A stretch of DNA of 6,939 nt from Myxococcales bacterium UBA5297 (GTDB taxonomy: Bacteria; Myxococcota; Myxococcia; Myxococcales; UBA5297), in contig DHSB01000061.1 in NCBI GenBank assembly GCA_002408385.1, positions 46,034 through 52,972 of the forward strand. Direction: 5' to 3'. Positions 1 through 4,503 of this stretch are shown one piece after another. The translations under genes were made by a program, and so were the position numbers. The notes under the pieces are model-generated. The model saw only the letters and a program-made list of their open reading frames with translations. It did not search any database and was not told the DNA's origin. Each line of letters starts with the position of its first letter. Within the stretch, counting starts at the first letter, position 1.

Positions 1-80
1 CCTACGCTCGGGGTGACCGGGGAGAGATCTCGACACCTTCGGACCAAAAGACCCGTAACCCTCGAATCAGGAGAAAAACC

Positions 81-419
81 ATGACCGCCGAAAACCCCAG
101 CTCCATCCCTCCGTCCAAGGCCGTGCGCCTGGCCGACCTGGTCGCCTACGCACCCGGCTCCATCGTCAGCCGCGCCATCGTGCAGAAGCCCATCGGCTCG
201 TTGACGATCTTCGCGCTCGAAGCGGGCCAGTCGATCAACGAGCACGTCACGCCCTGCGACGCCTACGTCGAGGTGCTCGACGGCGAGGTCGAGCTGGTCA
301 TCGGCGGTGAGTCGGTGGTGGCCAAGACGGGCGAGACGGTGTTGATGCCGGCCCAGGTGCCGCACGCGGTCTACGCCCGGCAGCGCTTCAAGATGCTGCT
401 CACGATGATCCGCGGCTGA
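81..419 (+). CDS. Small single-domain cupin protein (112 aa)
   Basis: This gene encodes a compact cupin, a beta-barrel fold that often holds a metal and binds small ligands. No signal peptide or membrane segment is visible, so it should be cytoplasmic. The first cupin motif lies at residues 48-69 (AGQSINEH, then DAYVEVLDGE) and the second at 84-98 (GETVLMPAQVPHAVY). Candidate metal ligands are H55, E64 and H95. The second His of the classical HxH pair is Thr57, so the site is reduced compared with textbook cupins, and D60 might substitute. The C-terminus (RFKMLLTMIRG) is the typical last strand of short cupins, and the length is normal for the family. The ATG start is supported by AGGAG at 69-73, seven bases upstream. 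It is monocistronic or the last gene of a unit beginning before the window. The fold is confident; the substrate cannot be told from sequence. Confidence 0.9.
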   Translation: MTAENPSSIPPSKAVRLADLVAYAPGSIVSRAIVQKPIGSLTIFALEAGQSINEHVTPCDAYVEVLDGEVELVIGGESVVAKTGETVLMPAQVPHAVYARQRFKMLLTMIRG

Positions 420-647
420 CGCCGCAAGTCGCGGATTCGGGTTCCCGAGAGCCCAAGCTCCGCGCACCCCGAGCGCAGCTCCCGACGCCAAAGCGGCGGA
501 AGCGAAGTCCAAGGGCCGCTCGATTTCGGCCCCGCGCGCTCGATCTGCGCCCGACGCGACCAGCGGCGCGGAGGCTCCACCGATTCACCGGGCCCGCGCC
601 CGGACGAACTTCACCCAGGCAGTCCAACCCAATGAAAGGAGCACCCG

Positions 648-1214
648 ATGCGTCCGATCCTCACCGCGATTCTCGCCGCTTCCCTCCTCACGCCGCTCAC
701 CGCGTGGGCCCATTGCGACAGCCTCGACGGACCCGTCGTCGTCGAAGCCCAAGCCGCGCTCGACAAGGGAGACGTGACGCCGGTCTTGAAGTGGGTGCAG
801 CCCGCTGACGAGAAGGAGCTGCGCGCAGCCTTCGCGCAGACGCTGACCGTCCGCAAGCTCGGCCCCGAGGCCAAGGCGCTCGCCGACCGCTCCTTCTTCG
901 ACACGCTCGTGCGCATCCACCGCGCCGGCGAGAACGCGCCCTACACCGGGCTCAAGGCCGCGGGCACGACCGATCCGGTCACCCTGAAGCTCGACGCGGC
1001 GCTCGCCAAGGGCGACATCGAGCCCTTCCTGAAGCAGATCCTCGCGCACACCGGCGACAGCATCCGCCAGCGCTTCGCGAAGGCGGTCGCCGCGCAGAAG
1101 CGCAAGGACGAGAGCGTCGAAGCCGGCCGCGAGTTCGTGGCCGCCTACGTCGACTACGTGCACTACGTCGAGCGCGTCGTGCACTCGGTCCACGCCAGCG
1201 GGCACGCGCACTGA
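648..1214 (+). CDS. Secreted DUF6448-type protein (188 aa)
   Basis: I recognise this as a member of the uncharacterised DUF6448 family, by the opening HCDSLDGPVV, the block LADRSFFDTLVRIHRAGE followed by APYTGLK, and the C-terminal AAYVDYVHYVE. Function is unknown. Residues 1-21 form a signal peptide (R2, a hydrophobic core, then A19-W20-A21), so cleavage would leave His22-Cys23-Asp24 as the mature N-terminus in the periplasm or outside the cell. Cys23 is the only cysteine. The mature part reads as mostly helical and contains a gapless duplication: residues 29-95 align with 110-176 at a constant offset of 81, with 17 identities in 67, and H91 falls on H172. The tail is His-rich (H179, H182, H186, H188). 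The exposed His and Cys residues suggest metal binding, which is inference. The ATG is supported by AAAGGAG at 635-641, six bases upstream. An intrinsic terminator follows the stop, so this gene is probably transcribed alone. Confidence 0.88.
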   Translation: MRPILTAILAASLLTPLTAWAHCDSLDGPVVVEAQAALDKGDVTPVLKWVQPADEKELRAAFAQTLTVRKLGPEAKALADRSFFDTLVRIHRAGENAPYTGLKAAGTTDPVTLKLDAALAKGDIEPFLKQILAHTGDSIRQRFAKAVAAQKRKDESVEAGREFVAAYVDYVHYVERVVHSVHASGHAH

Positions 1215-1239
1215 CCTGCAGGGAAGGCGTTGATGGACC

Positions 1240-1280
1240 AAGGTCCGCGGCGGACGCGTCGCGGGCCTTCTTTCGTTTTC
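1240..1280 (+). terminator. Intrinsic terminator after the DUF6448 gene
   Basis: Bases 1240-1249 (AAGGTCCGCG) pair with 1260-1269 (CGCGGGCCTT) over ten base pairs, with one G-U wobble (T1244 with G1265) and a ten-base loop. The stem runs straight into a T-rich stretch (TTCTTTCGTTTTC, 1268-1280). It starts 25 bases after the stop of the upstream gene and should separate it from the surface-protein pair that follows. The T tract is interrupted by C and G, as is common in GC-rich genomes. Confidence 0.75.
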
Positions 1281-1372
1281 GTGCGCTCGCGGCTGCGCCG
1301 TGTGGCCGCCTCCTCTCCTACGGTACGATGGCCCGGTCATTCCCCCGAGGCTGCAACCGTCCTCGACCGCTG

Positions 1373-1377
1373 GGAGG
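1373..1377 (+). promoter_or_regulatory. Shine-Dalgarno site fixing the lipoprotein start
   Basis: GGAGG lies nine bases before the ATG at 1387. The same frame stays open upstream to a GTG at 1300, but that start would put 29 non-hydrophobic residues ahead of the signal peptide and lacks a comparable site. The ribosome-binding site and the lipoprotein signal together favour 1387. Confidence 0.8.
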
Positions 1378-1386
1378 AAACCCGCC

Positions 1387-4300
1387 ATGCGCCGTATGCC
1401 CCACCTGCTGCTCGCGTCGCTCGCGCTCGCCTTATCGACCGCCTGTCCCTTCGAGCCGACCGAAGACGTGACCGACGCCGGGACCCCGCCGCGCGTCGAT
1501 GCGGGCTCCGCGGCCGGCGACCCGTTCTTCGTCTCACAGAGCGCTTCGGGCAGCGAGCTGGTGCGCCAGCTCGAGATTGACTTCGGCGCCGTCCTCATCG
1601 GCCAGTCGGTCTCGCAGCGCGTCGGGCTCTACAACGCCGGCTCGGCCAGCTTCCAGGTCATCTCGCTGAAGCTCGACGGGAACACGGACTCGGCCTTCGG
1701 GCACGCCTTGACCCCGTTCGTCGTCGCGCCGGGTGAGAACCGCGAGATCGAGCTCTTCTTCTCGCCCGTCGCTCCCGGCGACCGGTCCGTGACCGCGCTG
1801 GTGGGCATCCGCGACGGAGCGGTCGAGACGCTGGCGCTGCAGCTCCACGGAGCAGGCGTCCAGAAGGGCTGCGCCCCGCTGCCCGCCTCTCTCGACTTCC
1901 GCTCGGTGGCCCTGACGACGGGCTTCACCCGGACCCTCGACATCGCCAACCCCTCGCCTTTGCCGCTGGAGATCGGCGTCGCCCTGCCGAGCGGCGCCGA
2001 CGCGAGCGCCTTCAACCTCGTCAACTTCCCGCCCGGCAGCCGCTCCATCGCGCCGGGCGAGACCCTCTCGTTCGAGATCGAGTTCCGGCCTTCTCGCCTC
2101 GGCGGGCACACGGCCACCCTGGCCATCAGCGGCGAAGCGCACTGCGAGACGAAGGTCGTCGAGCTCACGGGGACCGGGGTTCAGCACGTCCTCGTCGTCG
2201 CGCCGTTCGCCGTCGATCACGGCTTCGTGCCGGTCGGGGCGCGCTCGACGATGTGGCTGCGCTTGGAGAACCTCGGCAACCGCGAGCTGCACGCCGGGCC
2301 CTTCACGCTGGAGACTCTGACCGGCGGGGAGTTCGAGCTGCCCGCGGACGGGCAGCTCTCTCTCGCGCCGGGCGGCCAGGCCAAGGTCGCCCTGGTCTTC
2401 TCCCCGAGCGAGCTGGGCATCTCGACCGCGCGGCTGGTCTTCGAGTCGGACGACGAGACGCTGCCGTCGAAGGAGGTGGCGCTCCTTGGTCGCGGAGGCG
2501 GGCCGCAGCTCGACGCCCGGCCCCGGGCGCTCGACTTCGGCCTCGTCGCCGTCGGAGGCAGCCGGACCGAGGTGGTGACGCTGTCGAACCTCGGCGCGGA
2601 CGCGCCCGGGACCAACGAGGACAACCTGCGCTTCGCGGTGCGCGCCAACGACGGGAGCTGGACCGAGACGCCGGCCGAGCTGATCGGAGAGGCGACCGGC
2701 TTCGCCATCGAGTGGCCGCCGCTCGGCTACGAGAGCGCCGGGCTGCCCGCCGGAGACCAGGCAGGGTTGCCGGTCGTCTTCTCGCCGACGGCTTCCGGGC
2801 GGAGCAACGCGACGCTGCGCATCTACTCGAACGACTTCAACAAGCCGGTGGTCGAGATCGCCCTGAGCGCCGAGGGGGCCACCTTCCCGCGCTGCGAGTA
2901 CGAGGTCGTCCCGCCACAGCTCGACTTCGGCCACGTGCTCCCCGGGGCGACGCGCACCCTCTCGTTCCTCGTGCGCAACACCGCCACCAGCCCCGCGGAC
3001 GTCTGCGTGGTCTCGCCGCCGCGGCTCGCGTTCGGCTCGGCGGCTGAGCTCGCGCTGGTCGATCCTCCCGCCTCCGAGGTGAACCTCGACCCCGGCGAAA
3101 CCCTGGAGATAGCGGTTCGCTTCTCGCCCGCGCAGCAGGCCGTCTTCACGGGCGCAGTCGAGCTCTTCACCTCGAGCGCCTCTTCGCCCATGGCCTCGAT
3201 CGCGCTGACCGGCTCGGCCGAGCCCTCCTGTCTCACGCTGCTTCCCAACCACCACGACTTCGGCGACGTCGAGGTCGGCTGCAGCTCGCGCGAGGTCCCC
3301 TTCGTCGTCTCGAACGCCTGCTCGAGTCCAATTGAGCTTTCGGCGCTCGGCTTCCTACCCGGCGCCTCGCCTTCTTTCTCGATCAACCACATGCCCGCGC
3401 TACCGGCGAGCCTCGAGACCAACCAGAGCGTGGGGTTCCGAGTCGCCTTCGGTCCGGTCGCCCTCGGGCGCGCGACGGCTGCCCTCCGCCTGGAGACCTC
3501 TGACGGCGAGGCACAAATCCTTTCGCTCTGGGGCACCGGCGCGACCACCTCGACCCGCACCGACGAGTTCCACATCGACCCGGCGCCCAAAGTCGACGTC
3601 CTGCTAGTCGTCGACGATAGCTGCTCCATGTACGACAAGCAGGTCGCGCTCGGAGCCGCGTTCCCCGCGTTCGTCGGAGACGCGGACTCCCGCGGGGTCG
3701 ACTACCGGATCGCGATTACGACGACGTCGGTCGATATCGCTCACGGAGGGTCGAACAACGGGGGCTCCGACGCGAACGGGCGCTTCGTCCCTCTCGGCGG
3801 CGGCAACCCGCGAGTGATCACCGCGAGGACTCCCAACAAGGAGCGGGTCTTCGCCGAAAACGTCAACGTCGGAACGAACGGCAACTACGACGAGCTGCTG
3901 CTCAAGCCCTTTGAGTTGGCGCTCAGCGAACCGCTGCTCAGCACGCACAACGCGGGCTTCCTACGCTCCGACGCTCGGCTCTCGGTCGTGCTGATCTCCG
4001 ATGCCGCCGATCACGACGCCACGCCATTCAGCTTCTACAGCGGCTTCCTCGCTCGCTTGAAAGGGGCAAGCCAGTATTCGGTCTCCGGCATGCTTCCGAC
4101 CCAACCGACCTCGGCGGGGTCTGGCTGCGACTACGACGAATCGACGGCCGGGCAATCGCCGACTGCCAGATCGCTCGTCGCCTCCACTGGAGGCGCCCTC
4201 GAGGAGATCTGCAATCCCGACTGGCCGGCCGCCATGTCCCGCATTGGCGCGGTGGCCTTCGGCTCGGCCTTCCGCTCGCGCTTCCCCTTGAGCGATCTTC

Positions 4301-4482
4301 CCGACCTGAGCTCGGCCCCGATCACCGTGACGATCGACGCCGTCGCCATCCCGGCGGTCTCGCCTGTCGGCGACGTGCGCTGGACCTACAACTCGGCGGC
4401 CAACGCCATCGACTTCGAGCCTTCCGCAGTGCCCGAGCCGGGCTCGACTCTTCGGGTCAGCTACACCGCCGGCTGCAGGTAA
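1387..4482 (+). CDS. Lipoprotein with six HYDIN-like Ig repeats and a vWA domain
   Basis: This 1031-residue protein is probably an envelope lipoprotein of the choice-of-anchor-D type. Residues 1-19 form a short signal peptide (R2, R3, a Leu/Ala core) ending LSTA before Cys20; the -3 residue is Ser, which is off the usual Leu. Two DAG units follow (30-32, 38-40). Six Ig-like repeats of the ASPM/SPD-2/HYDIN kind span about 59-158, 159-266, 267-372, 373-498, 499-613 and 614-720. Most open with a form of LDFGxVxVG and carry FSP or a variant near the middle. From about 736 to 960 there is a vWA domain: the MIDAS is D743-x-S745-x-S747 (VVDDSCSM), with T830 and D872 (LISDAADHD) as the likely other ligands. 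C914 and C942 may form a disulphide or pair with C746. A beta-rich tail ends in C1030. The vWA probably binds a metal-dependent protein or surface ligand. It lies 21 bases before the next gene and likely shares its transcript. Architecture is confident; the ligand is unknown. Confidence 0.9.
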   Translation: MRRMPHLLLASLALALSTACPFEPTEDVTDAGTPPRVDAGSAAGDPFFVSQSASGSELVRQLEIDFGAVLIGQSVSQRVGLYNAGSASFQVISLKLDGNTDSAFGHALTPFVVAPGENREIELFFSPVAPGDRSVTALVGIRDGAVETLALQLHGAGVQKGCAPLPASLDFRSVALTTGFTRTLDIANPSPLPLEIGVALPSGADASAFNLVNFPPGSRSIAPGETLSFEIEFRPSRLGGHTATLAISGEAHCETKVVELTGTGVQHVLVVAPFAVDHGFVPVGARSTMWLRLENLGNRELHAGPFTLETLTGGEFELPADGQLSLAPGGQAKVALVFSPSELGISTARLVFESDDETLPSKEVALLGRGGGPQLDARPRALDFGLVAVGGSRTEVVTLSNLGADAPGTNEDNLRFAVRANDGSWTETPAELIGEATGFAIEWPPLGYESAGLPAGDQAGLPVVFSPTASGRSNATLRIYSNDFNKPVVEIALSAEGATFPRCEYEVVPPQLDFGHVLPGATRTLSFLVRNTATSPADVCVVSPPRLAFGSAAELALVDPPASEVNLDPGETLEIAVRFSPAQQAVFTGAVELFTSSASSPMASIALTGSAEPSCLTLLPNHHDFGDVEVGCSSREVPFVVSNACSSPIELSALGFLPGASPSFSINHMPALPASLETNQSVGFRVAFGPVALGRATAALRLETSDGEAQILSLWGTGATTSTRTDEFHIDPAPKVDVLLVVDDSCSMYDKQVALGAAFPAFVGDADSRGVDYRIAITTTSVDIAHGGSNNGGSDANGRFVPLGGGNPRVITARTPNKERVFAENVNVGTNGNYDELLLKPFELALSEPLLSTHNAGFLRSDARLSVVLISDAADHDATPFSFYSGFLARLKGASQYSVSGMLPTQPTSAGSGCDYDESTAGQSPTARSLVASTGGALEEICNPDWPAAMSRIGAVAFGSAFRSRFPLSDLPDLSSAPITVTIDAVAIPAVSPVGDVRWTYNSAANAIDFEPSAVPEPGSTLRVSYTAGCR
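1561..3546 (+). repeat. Six tandem HYDIN/ASPM-like Ig repeats (protein level)
   Basis: Six diverged units, mostly 100-115 residues, make up two thirds of the lipoprotein. Their opening motifs are IDFGAVLIG, LDFRSVALT, VDHGFVPVG, LDFGLVAVG, LDFGHVLPG and HDFGDVEVG. Their second motifs are FFSPVAPG, EFRPSRLG, VFSPSELG, VFSPTASG, RFSPAQQA and AFGPVALG. Most end near an LxGxG-type strand. Repeat 4 (residues 373-498) is longer because of an insertion around 407-455. The units differ strongly in sequence, so the array is old rather than a recent DNA amplification. It probably acts as a rod holding the vWA head away from the membrane. Confidence 0.85.
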
Positions 4483-4503
4483 CCGGCCTAGCGCGAGGAC
4501 AGC

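Noticed and set aside
24..31. Perfect palindrome GAGATCTC upstream of the cupin gene
   Set aside because: Eight bases with no longer flanking symmetry are too short to call an operator.
588..603. CCGGGC / GCCCGG hairpin with four-base loop between the cupin and DUF6448 genes
   Set aside because: The stem is only six pairs, no T tract follows, and it lies 185 bases from the cupin stop. In such GC-rich DNA it is expected by chance. I see nothing else firm in the 420-647 spacer apart from the ribosome-binding site.
1301..1329. Possible sigma-70-type promoter (TACGAT at 1324-1329) ahead of the lipoprotein gene
   Set aside because: The -10-like hexamer is acceptable, but the -35 position (TGTGGC at 1301-1306) is poor. 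A promoter is expected somewhere in 1281-1372, but this one cannot be supported by sequence alone.
1230..1580. Short + strand frame overlapping the terminator and the start of the lipoprotein gene
   Set aside because: It begins inside or at the terminator hairpin, is Arg-rich and is out of frame with the lipoprotein signal peptide.
585..1598. - strand frame of 337 codons across the DUF6448 gene and the terminator
   Set aside because: It covers a recognised family member, a good ribosome-binding site and an intrinsic terminator on the + strand, and its own product matches nothing I recognise.
1534..3255. Open frame of 573 codons on the - strand within the Ig-repeat region
   Set aside because: Low-complexity Arg/Glu/Gly translation with no recognisable domain, fully inside a gene with clear repeats. 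It is a shadow of GC-rich coding sequence.
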